DNA from: Polynucleobacter sp. 31A-FELB
Lineage (GTDB): Bacteria; Pseudomonadota; Gammaproteobacteria; Burkholderiales; Burkholderiaceae
NCBI RefSeq assembly: GCF_018882405.1
Contig: NZ_JACVOO010000002.1
Location: 124,001 to 188,000, forward strand
Length of the DNA stretch: 64,000 bases
Direction: 5' to 3'
Part shown: positions 18,149 to 27,564 of the stretch, in pieces
Layout: each line of letters starts with the position of its first letter
Position numbering within the stretch: the stretch's first letter is position 1
The notes under the pieces: model-generated
Databases searched by the model: none
What the model was told of the DNA's origin: nothing
What the model saw: the letters and a program-made list of their open reading frames with translations, nothing else
Translations under genes and position numbers: made by a program

Positions 18149-21037
18149 TTACTTTTTCTTTTTGACGGCTGCTGGCTTACGAACCAGTAGTGGCGCTAAG
18201 TAGTGTCCGGTAAAGCTCGCTTCGTTCTTAGCAACTTCTTCTGGTGTGCCAGTAGCAATAATTTGCCCGCCGCCAGCGCCACCTTTAGGACCCAAGTCAA
18301 TAATCCAATCGGCAGTTTTTATCACATCTAAGTTGTGCTCAATGATGACGATCGTGTTGCCTTGTTTCTTCAGTGTCTGAAGAACGGTCAGCAACAATTG
18401 AATGTCATGGAAATGTAAGCCCGTAGTTGGCTCATCCAAGATGTAGAGGGTTCTACCGGTATCACGTTTAGAAAGCTCTAACGAGAGTTTGACGCGTTGC
18501 GCTTCACCGCCAGATAAGGTTGTAGCGCTTTGACCTAGCTTGACGTAGCCCAAGCCTACGTCAAGCAAAGTTTTGAGTTTGCGTTTGACGATCGGAACTG
18601 CTTCAAAGAATTCATGAGCTTGCTCGATAGTCATCGAGAGTACTTCATGAATATTCTTACCTTTGTAGCGAATATCTAATGTCTCACGGTTATAACGTTT
18701 GCCGTGACAGACGTCGCAGGGCACATAGACATCAGGTAAGAAATGCATTTCTACTTTAATGACGCCATCACCTTCGCAGGCATCACAACGGCCACCTTTG
18801 ACATTGAAAGAAAAACGCCCAGCTTCATAGCCACGCTCACGCGCAGCGGGAACACCGCAAAAGAGCTCTCTAATTGGCGTAAATAATCCAGTGTAAGTAG
18901 CGGGGTTAGAGCGAGGTGTTCTGCCAATTGGAGATTGGTCGACGCTGATGACTTTGTCAAAATTCTCCAAGCCTTTAATTGCGTCATGTGCTGCCGGCTC
19001 TGCATTCGAGCCGTAGATATGCTGCGCAACTGCGTGGTGCAGAGTGTCATTAATCAGTGTTGATTTGCCAGAGCCAGATACGCCAGTGACACAGGTTAAT
19101 AGGCCTACTGGAATCTTGGCGTGAACGGATTGCAAGTTGTTGCCACGTGCGCCGATGATTTCTAAGAACTTGTCATTTACTGGAATACGTTTTTCTGGAA
19201 CCGCGATCCACTCACGACCAGATAAGTAGGCGCCAGTTAAGGATTTTAGATTGGCTTCTACTTCTGCGGGAGTGCCTTCAGCAACGACTTCGCCTCCATG
19301 TACGCCAGCGCCAGGACCAATGTCAATGACATAGTCAGAGGCGCGAATCATATCTTCATCATGCTCAACTACTAGTACGCTGTTGCCCAAATCACGCAAA
19401 TGCTTCAGGGTGCCGATGAGTCTATCGTTATCACGTTGATGCAAACCAATTGACGGTTCATCTAACACATACATGACACCAGTCAGGCCGGAGCCAATCT
19501 GAGAGGCCAGACGAATGCGCTGTGCTTCACCGCCGGAGAGGGTATCGGCACTGCGTTCAAGGGATAGGTAGTCCAAGCCCACGTCGTTGAGGAAGCGTAG
19601 ACGTGAACCAATCTCTTTCACAATCTTGTCGGCGATTTCTCGTTTAGCACCTTTAAGTTCTAAAGACTCAAAATATTCTTTAGCTTCTTTTAAAGGCAGT
19701 GCGCTGATTTCATAAATGGCGCGTGATTGCTTGCCGTCACCCACTTTGACAAAGCGAGCCTCTTTGCGCAAACGGCTGCCATTGCATGAGGGACAGGTTT
19801 GTACATTTTGATAGCGTGATAATTCTTCACGAACTGTTGCTGAATCAGTCTCACGATAGCGACGCTCAAAGTTGGCAACAATGCCTTCAAAGGCATGTTC
19901 ACGAATACTGTTCTTACCACGCTCGTTAATGTATTCAAATGGAATAGTGACATCGCCAGAGCCAAGCAAAATGAGATCTTGTTGTTTCTTATTCAGAGTC
20001 TCAAAAGGCTTCTCGACATCAAAGCCGCCATGCTTTGCAAGGGTCTGCAAGAGCTTGAAGTAAAACTGATTGCGACGATCCCAGCCCTTGATAGCGCCAG
20101 ATGCTAGCGATAAATCGGGGTGAGCAACAATCCGTTTTGGATCAAAGAAAGATTGATGACCTAAGCCATCGCAGGATGGGCATGCGCCCATCGGATTATT
20201 AAATGAGAAAAGGCGTGGCTCAAGTTCTTGTAAAGAATATGAACAAATTGGGCAGGCAAATTTGCTGGAGAAAATCATCTCTTTGCCGGTGTCCATATTG
20301 ACGATCATGGCTTTGCCATCAGCAAGGCGCAGGGCGGTCTCAAAAGACTCTGCTACACGTTGCTGAATGTCTGGACGTACTTTAATGCGATCTACAACCA
20401 CTTCAATAGAGTGCTTGTCGTTTTTCTTGAGCGCGGGTAATTGATCAACCTCAAAGATCTCTGCTTTAGCGGTATTGGTTGTGCCGCCACCAGAGCGCAC
20501 ACGAAAGCGGACAAAACCCTGAGCTTGTAGGTCTTGGAATAAATCGACGAACTCACCTTTGCGCTCGCTCACCACGGGAGCCAAGATCATCAGTTTTGTA
20601 TCTTCAGGCATGGCCAAAACGGTATCCACCATTTGAGAAACGCTTTGCGCTTCTAGTGGCAGATCATGTTCTGGGCAATGTGGTGTCCCAGCGCGCGCAA
20701 ACAATAAACGCAGGTAATCATGAATTTCTGTAACAGTACCTACAGTCGAGCGAGGGTTGTGGCTGGTCGCTTTTTGCTCAATCGAAATTGCGGGGGAGAG
20801 GCCTTCAATCGTATCGACGTCTGGCTTTTCCATTAATTGCAAAAACTGACGTGCGTAGGCAGATAGTGACTCTACATAGCGACGTTGACCTTCGGCATAC
20901 AAGGTATCAAAAGCCAATGAGCTTTTGCCAGAACCAGATAGACCGGTCAAAACGACCAATTTCTCTCTAGGGATATCTAGATTGATGTTTTTGAGGTTGT
21001 GCGTGCGCGCACCGCGGATCTTAATTTCGTTATTCAT
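18149..21037 (-). CDS. uvrA: UvrABC excision nuclease subunit A
   Basis: It recognises bulky DNA lesions in nucleotide excision repair and loads UvrB. It has two ABC ATPase modules, Walker [10 protein letters not shown] at about 32-40 and GVSGSGKST in the second half. There are two LSGGEAQR signatures, each with a DEP Walker B, and zinc-binding cysteine pairs ([24 protein letters not shown]). The length of 962 residues is slightly above E. coli (940) because of a lysine-rich tail. The gene stands alone, convergent with the antiporter and divergent from the MFS gene. Confidence 0.98.
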   Translation of the reverse strand: MNNEIKIRGARTHNLKNINLDIPREKLVVLTGLSGSGKSSLAFDTLYAEGQRRYVESLSAYARQFLQLMEKPDVDTIEGLSPAISIEQKATSHNPRSTVGTVTEIHDYLRLLFARAGTPHCPEHDLPLEAQSVSQMVDTVLAMPEDTKLMILAPVVSERKGEFVDLFQDLQAQGFVRFRVRSGGGTTNTAKAEIFEVDQLPALKKNDKHSIEVVVDRIKVRPDIQQRVAESFETALRLADGKAMIVNMDTGKEMIFSSKFACPICSYSLQELEPRLFSFNNPMGACPSCDGLGHQSFFDPKRIVAHPDLSLASGAIKGWDRRNQFYFKLLQTLAKHGGFDVEKPFETLNKKQQDLILLGSGDVTIPFEYINERGKNSIREHAFEGIVANFERRYRETDSATVREELSRYQNVQTCPSCNGSRLRKEARFVKVGDGKQSRAIYEISALPLKEAKEYFESLELKGAKREIADKIVKEIGSRLRFLNDVGLDYLSLERSADTLSGGEAQRIRLASQIGSGLTGVMYVLDEPSIGLHQRDNDRLIGTLKHLRDLGNSVLVVEHDEDMIRASDYVIDIGPGAGVHGGEVVAEGTPAEVEANLKSLTGAYLSGREWIAVPEKRIPVNDKFLEIIGARGNNLQSVHAKIPVGLLTCVTGVSGSGKSTLINDTLHHAVAQHIYGSNAEPAAHDAIKGLENFDKVISVDQSPIGRTPRSNPATYTGLFTPIRELFCGVPAARERGYEAGRFSFNVKGGRCDACEGDGVIKVEMHFLPDVYVPCDVCHGKRYNRETLDIRYKGKNIHEVLSMTIEQAHEFFEAVPIVKRKLKTLLDVGLGYVKLGQSATTLSGGEAQRVKLSLELSKRDTGRTLYILDEPTTGLHFHDIQLLLTVLQTLKKQGNTIVIIEHNLDVIKTADWIIDLGPKGGAGGGQIIATGTPEEVAKNEASFTGHYLAPLLVRKPAAVKKKK

Positions 21038-21074
21038 GATTTTTTAGCGTAACTTGTTAATATAGCCCTTTCCC

Positions 21075-22259
21075 ATGAATCCTTCTGAACTTCGCTCCAC
21101 TCTGGCCTTAGCAGGCATCTTTGGCCTCCGTATGCTGGGCCTATTCCTGCTTTTGCCGGTTTTCAGTATTCATGCGCGAGGCTTGCCGGGTGGCGAGCAC
21201 GCCCTTTGGGTTGGATTAACCCTTGGAATCTTCAATATTGTTCAGGCCTGCTTCTATATCCCCTTAGGCCGCCTTTCTGACCGCATCGGTCGAAAACCAG
21301 TCGTTTTATGGGGACTTTCTTTATTTGTAGCGGGCGCCTTAATTTGCGCTGCTCAAGATGATCTTCTTTGGATTGCTATCGGTCGCGGGGTAATGGGTGC
21401 TGGCGCGGTTTCAGCTGCGATCTCTGCCTGGGTCGCTGATTTAACGCGTGAGCAGGTTCGCACTCGTGCCATGGCCTTAGTGGGTGGCAGCATTGCACTT
21501 TCATTTGCGCTGTCGCTTGTGATTGCTGCGCCAATTTATCGCTTAATTAGTTTGAGTGGGATTTTTATAGTTCTTGCAGTGTTGGGGATTGGGGCGATGT
21601 TTGTTACCTACTATGTTCTGCCAAGCACTAAGCCTGAGGCCAAGCTGCAACAAGCAAGTTTGAAAGAAGTATTTTTGCGTCCTGAGTTGATGCGTCTCAA
21701 TGCAGGTGTATTTGTATTGCATGCAACTCAAGTAGCGATGTTCTTGGTAGTACCGCGTTTATTGGTGCAAGCGGGCCTGCCTTTAGCATCTCATTGGCAG
21801 GTTTATCTCCCAGTTGTTTTGCTATCTTTTTTCTTGATGGCACCAATTTTAATTTTTGGTGAAAAGAAGCAGCAGCTAAGAACTATCCTATTAGTAGCAA
21901 TTGTTTTGCTTTTGATTGCCGAGATGTTGTTTACAAATACTGCTTCGATTACATCTATCGCGATTGCTTTATTGATTTACTTTGTGGGCTTTAACTTACT
22001 TGAAGCCTTACAACCATCATTGGTATCCCGCTTTGCCAAAGAATCTAAAGGTACTGCATTGGGTGTTTACAACACCACTCAATCGATTGGCCTCTTTACA
22101 GGCGCTGTAATTGGGGGCTACTTGATGGATAGCCATGGTGATTTATCGGTCTTTGTAATGGGCGCGGGGCTACTTTTATGCTGGCTTATAATTGCTTGGT
22201 CGATGGGTTCGATGCCAACAAGGGCTTCAGAATCAAAGGATGTAGCGGCAAGTACGTAA
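21075..22259 (+). CDS. MFS transporter
   Basis: It is a 394-residue inner-membrane protein with 12 predicted hydrophobic segments and the loop 2-3 major facilitator motif GRLSDRIGRKP at about residues 67-77. The overall shape resembles drug/metabolite:H+ antiporters of the YajR type, but the extra C-terminal YAM domain is absent. The substrate is unknown. The gene starts 37 bases from uvrA on the opposite strand and is followed 80 bases later by ssb. Confidence 0.88.
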   Translation: MNPSELRSTLALAGIFGLRMLGLFLLLPVFSIHARGLPGGEHALWVGLTLGIFNIVQACFYIPLGRLSDRIGRKPVVLWGLSLFVAGALICAAQDDLLWIAIGRGVMGAGAVSAAISAWVADLTREQVRTRAMALVGGSIALSFALSLVIAAPIYRLISLSGIFIVLAVLGIGAMFVTYYVLPSTKPEAKLQQASLKEVFLRPELMRLNAGVFVLHATQVAMFLVVPRLLVQAGLPLASHWQVYLPVVLLSFFLMAPILIFGEKKQQLRTILLVAIVLLLIAEMLFTNTASITSIAIALLIYFVGFNLLEALQPSLVSRFAKESKGTALGVYNTTQSIGLFTGAVIGGYLMDSHGDLSVFVMGAGLLLCWLIIAWSMGSMPTRASESKDVAAST

Positions 22260-22339
22260 CCGTAGCTTCATTGGTTTAATTTAAGCGAGTAGTTTATTTT
22301 TAGTAGTAATAACAGCAGTATTTTTCTTCGGGAGACAAC

Positions 22340-22795
22340 ATGGCTTCGGTAAATAAGGTCATCATCGTAGGTAACGTAGGGCGTGACCCAGAAACACGTT
22401 ACATGCCAAGCGGCGACGCCGTAACAAACATTTCAGTAGCGACATCAGATCGTTACAAAGATAAGCAGTCTGGCGAAATGAAAGAAACCACAGAATGGCA
22501 CCGCGTTGCATTCTTTGGAAAGCTTGCAGAAATCGCTGGTCAATATCTTAAAAAAGGTTCGCAGGTTTATGTAGAAGGTCGTTTGCGTACTCGTAAATGG
22601 ACTGATGCTAGTGGCCAGGAAAAATATTCCACTGAGATCGTTGCAGAAACAATGCAAATGCTTGGTGGTAAGCCAGTAGGTGGCAGTGGTGATGGTGGTG
22701 AAAGCTATAGCCGCTCAAAGCCGGCTGAGCAGTCTGCTCCAGCATCTTCAAATGCTGCATCCCTTGGTGCAATGGATGACGATATTCCGTTTTAA
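22340..22795 (+). CDS. ssb: Single-stranded DNA-binding protein
   Basis: It coats single-stranded DNA in replication, repair and recombination. The OB fold covers residues 1-110, starting [18 protein letters not shown], with the family pattern [21 protein letters not shown] short Gly/Ser/Ala-rich linker leads to the acidic tip MDDDIPF, the docking site for partner proteins. A good SD (GGGAGA) precedes the ATG. Its placement after uvrA and an MFS gene is common in Burkholderiales. Confidence 0.97.
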   Translation: MASVNKVIIVGNVGRDPETRYMPSGDAVTNISVATSDRYKDKQSGEMKETTEWHRVAFFGKLAEIAGQYLKKGSQVYVEGRLRTRKWTDASGQEKYSTEIVAETMQMLGGKPVGGSGDGGESYSRSKPAEQSAPASSNAASLGAMDDDIPF

Positions 22796-22831
22796 TTGGT
22801 ACGTAAGCAGTTATTTGACTGCGTAGCGATC

Positions 22832-22867
22832 AACCCCAGCAAGCGCAGGCTTCCTGGGGTTTTCTTT
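22832..22867 (+). terminator. Rho-independent terminator after ssb
   Basis: The inverted repeat AACCCCAG (22832-22839) and CTGGGGTT (22854-22861) is followed by a T-rich stretch (TTTTCTTTTT). It separates ssb from the next gene. Confidence 0.85.
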
Positions 22868-22922
22868 TTCATACGGACGCATGCAAATGCTTGATTTACC
22901 GTATTCACCTTAAAATGTATCA

Positions 22923-24158
22923 ATGAATTTTCTAGGGATAATCAAATCTCCACTTTTGGCATGTGTAGCCATTTGCGTTGCTGCTTTACCTCAGTCAACC
23001 TTGGCAGCCTCGTTTTTCTTTCCAGATATGAACCCCTCTTTTGTTAAAGGGGATCCTCCCGATTGGTTACATGATGGGCGAGGCAATGATGGATATCTCA
23101 CGATTAGCTCTGAAGTGATTCCTGTGAGTAGTTGTACCCAAATGGCTAGCCGTAGTTTTTGGGGGTCTGATAAAACGCAGCTCGTGTTATCGGTTGTGAC
23201 TCAGGGCTTCAAGGGTAAGCTCGATAAGTTAGAAATTCCGATTGCCACCTTTGATGGCAGGGAGGGTGGTTCTGAGTGCGCCTCACTGAGCACTACTCCT
23301 TTATCCATCGTTCCCATGACGGTGCTTGGAACTTATTCCATATTTAACCCGGGCGCGCTCTCTTTAGTCTTGAATGTCAGAAGTTCAAGCGACTCAAATC
23401 AGGATTTCATTGGGTCTGCCAAATTGCTATTGGGGGCTGCTGCAATAGTGGCAACTGGTGGTTCAGCAGCTGCGATTGGTGGGATTTCAGCAACAGTTGG
23501 AAATTCGGTGGTGGGTGAGACCCAAAAGAAAGCCAATAGCCTTTTGCAGGGAATGGTTGATGCTAAGGTCCCCGTTACCTTTAATTGGTCAGAATTACGC
23601 AAAGGGATTCGAGCGGTTGAAATCCACGTTTACAAAGCCGATCAAAGTGTTGGCAGCCTGACTGATAAGCAAATTCTGCAATTACAAAAAGATCCTAAAT
23701 CTGAAAAGCAATTGCTATTTACTGTGAAGTTGGAGTTTCAATTTTTCCGTAGCGTGTTTTATCCAACGGTGTCCAATATTGAAGGATTGGCAAGTCGAGA
23801 AAATCTTTCATCTGAATATATTTTGAATTTCCAGATGCCTGGCTCGGGCCAAAATTTTATGCAGATCTTAAATAGTTCCGCTCCTAGTCTGCTACAGCGT
23901 ATTGCCAAGGCGGAAGGCCCTGATTTAGCAAAGGCGTGCTCTTCGGGATTTACAAAACTGAAGACTGCTGGGCTTGATGATGTCGATAGCGCTATCGTCA
24001 TGAAGTCATTTGTTGATGAGGCTAAGGGTAGCGATGCTTGGTATGCAAACCCAGCATTATTGAAAAACTGTTTCTCACAAGTGCCGAGTATTCAAAAAAA
24101 TCTTGAACTGATTTATGGTCTCAGCGTAGCACCATCAAAACAGGTGATCGAGCCTTAG
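22923..24158 (+). CDS. Exported protein of unknown function
   Basis: I do not recognise this family. The first 29 residues (MNFLGIIKSPLLACVAICVAALPQSTLA) form a Sec signal peptide with an AxA-like cleavage site, so the 411-residue product should be periplasmic or outside the cell. About residues 165-200 form a small-residue (Ala/Gly/Ser) stretch that may be a helix hairpin or membrane-active segment. The rest looks like mixed soluble domain with a few cysteines (SSC, ECAS, KACSS, LKNCF) that could pair. It follows the ssb terminator, so it should have its own promoter, and ends back to back with queF. No neighbour gives a clue to function. Confidence 0.8.
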   Translation: MNFLGIIKSPLLACVAICVAALPQSTLAASFFFPDMNPSFVKGDPPDWLHDGRGNDGYLTISSEVIPVSSCTQMASRSFWGSDKTQLVLSVVTQGFKGKLDKLEIPIATFDGREGGSECASLSTTPLSIVPMTVLGTYSIFNPGALSLVLNVRSSSDSNQDFIGSAKLLLGAAAIVATGGSAAAIGGISATVGNSVVGETQKKANSLLQGMVDAKVPVTFNWSELRKGIRAVEIHVYKADQSVGSLTDKQILQLQKDPKSEKQLLFTVKLEFQFFRSVFYPTVSNIEGLASRENLSSEYILNFQMPGSGQNFMQILNSSAPSLLQRIAKAEGPDLAKACSSGFTKLKTAGLDDVDSAIVMKSFVDEAKGSDAWYANPALLKNCFSQVPSIQKNLELIYGLSVAPSKQVIEP

Positions 24159-24986
24159 TTATTGCCTAGCGTGGCGGGTATTGTCTGGCCAAGGCGCATT
24201 GTGATCGGTGCGGAAAGGGTTGATATCTAACCCACCACGCCGTGTGTAACGCGCATAGACAGAAAGTTTCTCTGGCTTGCACTGGCGCTTGATGTCGCAG
24301 AAGATAGTTTCAACACAGTGCTCATGAAACTCACCTTTTTGCCTGAACCCAATCAGGTAGCGGAGTAGGCCCTCTTCCAAAATTGGCCGACCTTGATAGC
24401 GAATCTGCACACTTGCCCAGTCTGGTTGACCGGTCACCGGACAATTTGATTTGAGTAGATGGGACACCAAGCATTGCTCGATTGGTCCAAAAGATTCGTT
24501 TACTTCTAGCAAACCAGGGTCGGCAGATAGACTTGGGTCGATCTCGATGTCAAGGCGATCCATCAGGACGCCACTCATCTCCTGCATTCCTTTTTTGGCA
24601 ATCAGTTCAGTTGGATTAATGCGGGTGGCAATCTTGCTGCCTGCTACTGCGGACAAATCCGTAATCAATCTTTCGCGCACTTCAGCTTCATCTTCGAAGC
24701 GGGCGCTATTCAGGCTATTGAGGTAGAGTTTGAATGACTTAGATTCAATCATATTGGGCGAATCTGCTGGAATCTGAAACTCCGCCAAAGCAATCTGCGG
24801 CTTCCCTTTTTTATTGAGCCAGCCAAGCTCAAAGGCATTCCAAATATCAACACCTACAAAAGGTAATGCTTGATTGGGTTTGATATCCAGCTTGAGGCGA
24901 TTCTCAGAACGCGGAATAGGGAAGAGCAGGCTCGGATCATATTGATCGGGATATTGCGTTGCCTGGCCAAGTGGAATGGTGGACAT
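24159..24986 (-). CDS. queF: NADPH-dependent 7-cyano-7-deazaguanine reductase, long form
   Basis: It reduces preQ0 to preQ1 in queuosine tRNA modification. At 275 residues it is the bimodular YqcD-type, with two tandem T-fold halves. The catalytic Cys is in SNCPVTGQPDWAS (about residue 190), and the substrate-binding Glu in FHEHCVETIF. Its ATG shares a base with the stop codon of the upstream 5'-nucleotidase gene (TAATG), so the two are translationally coupled. It converges with the unrecognised exported-protein gene with no gap. Confidence 0.95.
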   Translation of the reverse strand: MSTIPLGQATQYPDQYDPSLLFPIPRSENRLKLDIKPNQALPFVGVDIWNAFELGWLNKKGKPQIALAEFQIPADSPNMIESKSFKLYLNSLNSARFEDEAEVRERLITDLSAVAGSKIATRINPTELIAKKGMQEMSGVLMDRLDIEIDPSLSADPGLLEVNESFGPIEQCLVSHLLKSNCPVTGQPDWASVQIRYQGRPILEEGLLRYLIGFRQKGEFHEHCVETIFCDIKRQCKPEKLSVYARYTRRGGLDINPFRTDHNAPWPDNTRHARQ

Positions 24987-25894
24987 TAGCTTTTAGGTTT
25001 ATTAGAAACGCCAGATACAACATGACCAGTAGGTGCTACTGATGCAGCGGATTGGCAGTGACCTGTTTGGTCATCAAAGAAAAAGTCTGGTTCAAACTCG
25101 CGGAGGAATTCGCTTTTGGAAAGTCCGCCGAGGAACATGGCTTCATCAACATCGATACCCCAAGCCATCAACGTGCGAATGGCGCGCTCATGTGCAGGTG
25201 CAGAGCGAGCGGTAACTAAGGCGGTACGAATACGCATACCTTTTTCGCTGGTGCTACGTTGCAGGCGATGTAGCGCTTCTAGCAAAGGCTTGAATGGACC
25301 TGGCGGTAAAGGGATCGCAGCTTTCTTGCTTTCATGATCCACAAAAGCTACTAAGCCTTCGCTCTGAAATACTTGCTCTGCTTCATCGGAGAAAAGAACA
25401 GCATCTCCGTCAAATGCGATGCGGATTTCATTTGGATGGGATTCTGCAGTTTTGCTAGATTCTGGATAAACGCGCGCTGCAGGAAAGCCTGCATCAATCG
25501 TTGCACGTACATCATCCTCATTGGCCGAGAGAAACAAGTTGGCATGTAGCGAGCGCAGGTAGTGATAGGGTGGACGCCCTCTGGTAAATACACCGCGCTC
25601 TAAATGTAGGCCATGGTGCTCGGCCGAGCGGAATACGCGCAAGCCGCTCACAGGATCATTACGAGAGAGAATGACCACTTCAACGCGTTGCTCACCTTCT
25701 TCATTGAAAGCGAGCAACTTCTTTACTAATGGAAAAGCAACGCCGGTTTGAGCGGCTTTAGACAGGCGCTCTAACTGCAGTTTCATATAGGCGCTGTCAT
25801 CAGTCGATTCAAAGATGCGATTCTCTTCTTCGAAATCAAACAGTGCGCGCGATGAAATCGCAACAACGAGTTTCCCGGTGAGTGTGTATGACAT
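24986..25894 (-). CDS. Cytosolic 5'-nucleotidase (PF06189-type)
   Basis: The sequence resembles the bacterial group related to vertebrate cytosolic 5'-nucleotidase 1, which removes phosphate from nucleoside monophosphates. Features include LVVAISSRALFDFEEE at the N-terminus, the IRIAFDGDAVLFSDEAE aspartate motif at about 154-170, the LVTARSAPAHERAIRTL segment, and a final DFFFDDQTGH motif, all typical of a HAD-type fold. The length of 302 residues is family-typical. It lies between ilvA and queF on the same strand. The preferred nucleotide is unknown. Confidence 0.85.
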   Translation of the reverse strand: MSYTLTGKLVVAISSRALFDFEEENRIFESTDDSAYMKLQLERLSKAAQTGVAFPLVKKLLAFNEEGEQRVEVVILSRNDPVSGLRVFRSAEHHGLHLERGVFTRGRPPYHYLRSLHANLFLSANEDDVRATIDAGFPAARVYPESSKTAESHPNEIRIAFDGDAVLFSDEAEQVFQSEGLVAFVDHESKKAAIPLPPGPFKPLLEALHRLQRSTSEKGMRIRTALVTARSAPAHERAIRTLMAWGIDVDEAMFLGGLSKSEFLREFEPDFFFDDQTGHCQSAASVAPTGHVVSGVSNKPKS

Positions 25895-25908
25895 TTATGT
25901 ATTACATC

Positions 25909-27429
25909 TCATTTAAGGAACAAGCGATAAGCCGGGTTATCAGTTTCATTCCAGTGCGGATATCCAAGAGAGGCCAAGAAAGTTTGGAATTTCTTCTGCT
26001 CATTCTTGGGAACCTGCAGGCCCACCAAGATGCGGCCGTAGTCTGCGCCGTGATTGCGGTAATGGAAAAGACTGATATTCCAATTGGGTGCCATGCTGGT
26101 GAGGAACTTCATCAGTGCGCCTGGACGCTCTGGAAATTCAAAGCGGTAAAGGAGTTCATCTTTTGCAAGAGTAGAGCGGCCGCCCACCATATGACGTAGG
26201 TGCGACTTCGCTAGCTCATCATGCGTTAGATCGATTGTTGCAAATTTTGCTTTACGAAAATGCTTTGCAATAGTGGTGCTATCGGCTGCTTTTTGTGTGC
26301 CGATACCCACAAAAATATGCGCTTCACTTTGATCGGCGATTCGGTAATTAAATTCAGTGACATTGCGATTACCAAGTAATTCACAGAAACGCTTGAAGGA
26401 GCCACGCTCCTCTGGGATAGTCACAGCAAAAACAGCTTCGCGGAATTCACCAACATCGGCGCGCTCAGCGACAAAGCGTAAGCGACTGAAGTTCATATTG
26501 GCGCCGCAAGCAATTGCTACCAATGTTTTCTTTTTCAGGCGGTGCTTCTCTACATACTTCTTCATGCCGGCAATGGCTAAGGCGCCAGCAGGTTCCAGAA
26601 TGCTGCGGGTATCTGTGAAGACATCGTTGATGGCGGCGCAGATCTCATCAGTATCGACAGTGATGATGTCATCTACTACGCGTTTACAGATGCGGAAAGT
26701 TTCCTTGCCAACCAACTTGACAGCAGTACCGTCTGAGAAGAGGCCAACATCTTTCATCTCAATGCGCTTGTTGGCTTCGAGCGAACGTCTCATGGCATCT
26801 GAGTCTATGGATTGAACGCCAATCACTTTGGTTTTTGGGCTGACAGCTTTGACGTATTCGCCAATGCCGGCAATGAGGCCTCCACCACCGATAGCAACAA
26901 AAATGGCATCAATCGGCTCTTGATATTGCTGAAATATTTCTTGGGCAATCGTTCCCTGTCCAGCGATGACATCGGGGTCATCAAAAGGGTGAACAAAGGT
27001 CAAACCCCGTTTTTTCTCTAGCAGTTCAGAGTATTTGAAGGCATCGCTATAGGATTCGCCATGCAAAATTACCTCAACCCAAGACCCGCCGCGAGCCTTG
27101 ACTGCGTCAATTTTGACGCTAGGAGTGGTGAGGGGCATCACGATGACTGCTTTGCACTTCATTTTTGCTGCCGCTAGGGCTACGCCCTGGGCGTGATTGC
27201 CTGCTGAGGCTGCAATTACCCCCCTTTTTAGGGCTTCTGGGGGTAAATGGGCCATTTTGTTATAGGCGCCACGCAATTTAAAGGAGAAAACCGGCTGGTT
27301 ATCCTCTCTTTTCAGTAAAACTTGGTTACCTAAGCGCTTTGTGAGTTCGGGGGCTACTTGGAGCTCTGTTTCCCTGGCCACATCGTAGACTCGGGCCGAT
27401 AAAATTTTCTTTAAATAGTTCGTTGCCAT
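25909..27429 (-). CDS. ilvA: Threonine ammonia-lyase, biosynthetic
   Basis: It deaminates threonine to 2-oxobutanoate, the entry to isoleucine synthesis. The PLP lysine is K51 in FSFKLRGAYN, and the phosphate-binding GGGGLIAG loop lies near residue 185. The C-terminal 180 residues form two ACT-like regulatory domains (ERGSFKRFCELLG and ERPGALMKFL) that normally sense isoleucine and valine. The length of 506 residues is the long, feedback-regulated form. It is divergent from the large FAD oxidoreductase gene, with 135 bases between starts. Confidence 0.96.
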   Translation of the reverse strand: MATNYLKKILSARVYDVARETELQVAPELTKRLGNQVLLKREDNQPVFSFKLRGAYNKMAHLPPEALKRGVIAASAGNHAQGVALAAAKMKCKAVIVMPLTTPSVKIDAVKARGGSWVEVILHGESYSDAFKYSELLEKKRGLTFVHPFDDPDVIAGQGTIAQEIFQQYQEPIDAIFVAIGGGGLIAGIGEYVKAVSPKTKVIGVQSIDSDAMRRSLEANKRIEMKDVGLFSDGTAVKLVGKETFRICKRVVDDIITVDTDEICAAINDVFTDTRSILEPAGALAIAGMKKYVEKHRLKKKTLVAIACGANMNFSRLRFVAERADVGEFREAVFAVTIPEERGSFKRFCELLGNRNVTEFNYRIADQSEAHIFVGIGTQKAADSTTIAKHFRKAKFATIDLTHDELAKSHLRHMVGGRSTLAKDELLYRFEFPERPGALMKFLTSMAPNWNISLFHYRNHGADYGRILVGLQVPKNEQKKFQTFLASLGYPHWNETDNPAYRLFLK

Positions 27430-27564
27430 GCGATGAGCGTACCATGAATGGGCTCTAAGCCCTTAGATTTGCAAGGGTTTATCGCCATAGGCCAACATCT
27501 TTCTTGGTTTCCTGCCAATATCAAGATCCCTCAATTAAAATGCATATTTATCAAATATGACGCT

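Noticed and set aside
27448..27564. Longer N-terminus for the FAD/Fe-S oxidoreductase
   Set aside because: The added 39 residues do not look like family sequence. The ATG at 27565 fits better, and the region should hold the ilvA and oxidoreductase promoters.
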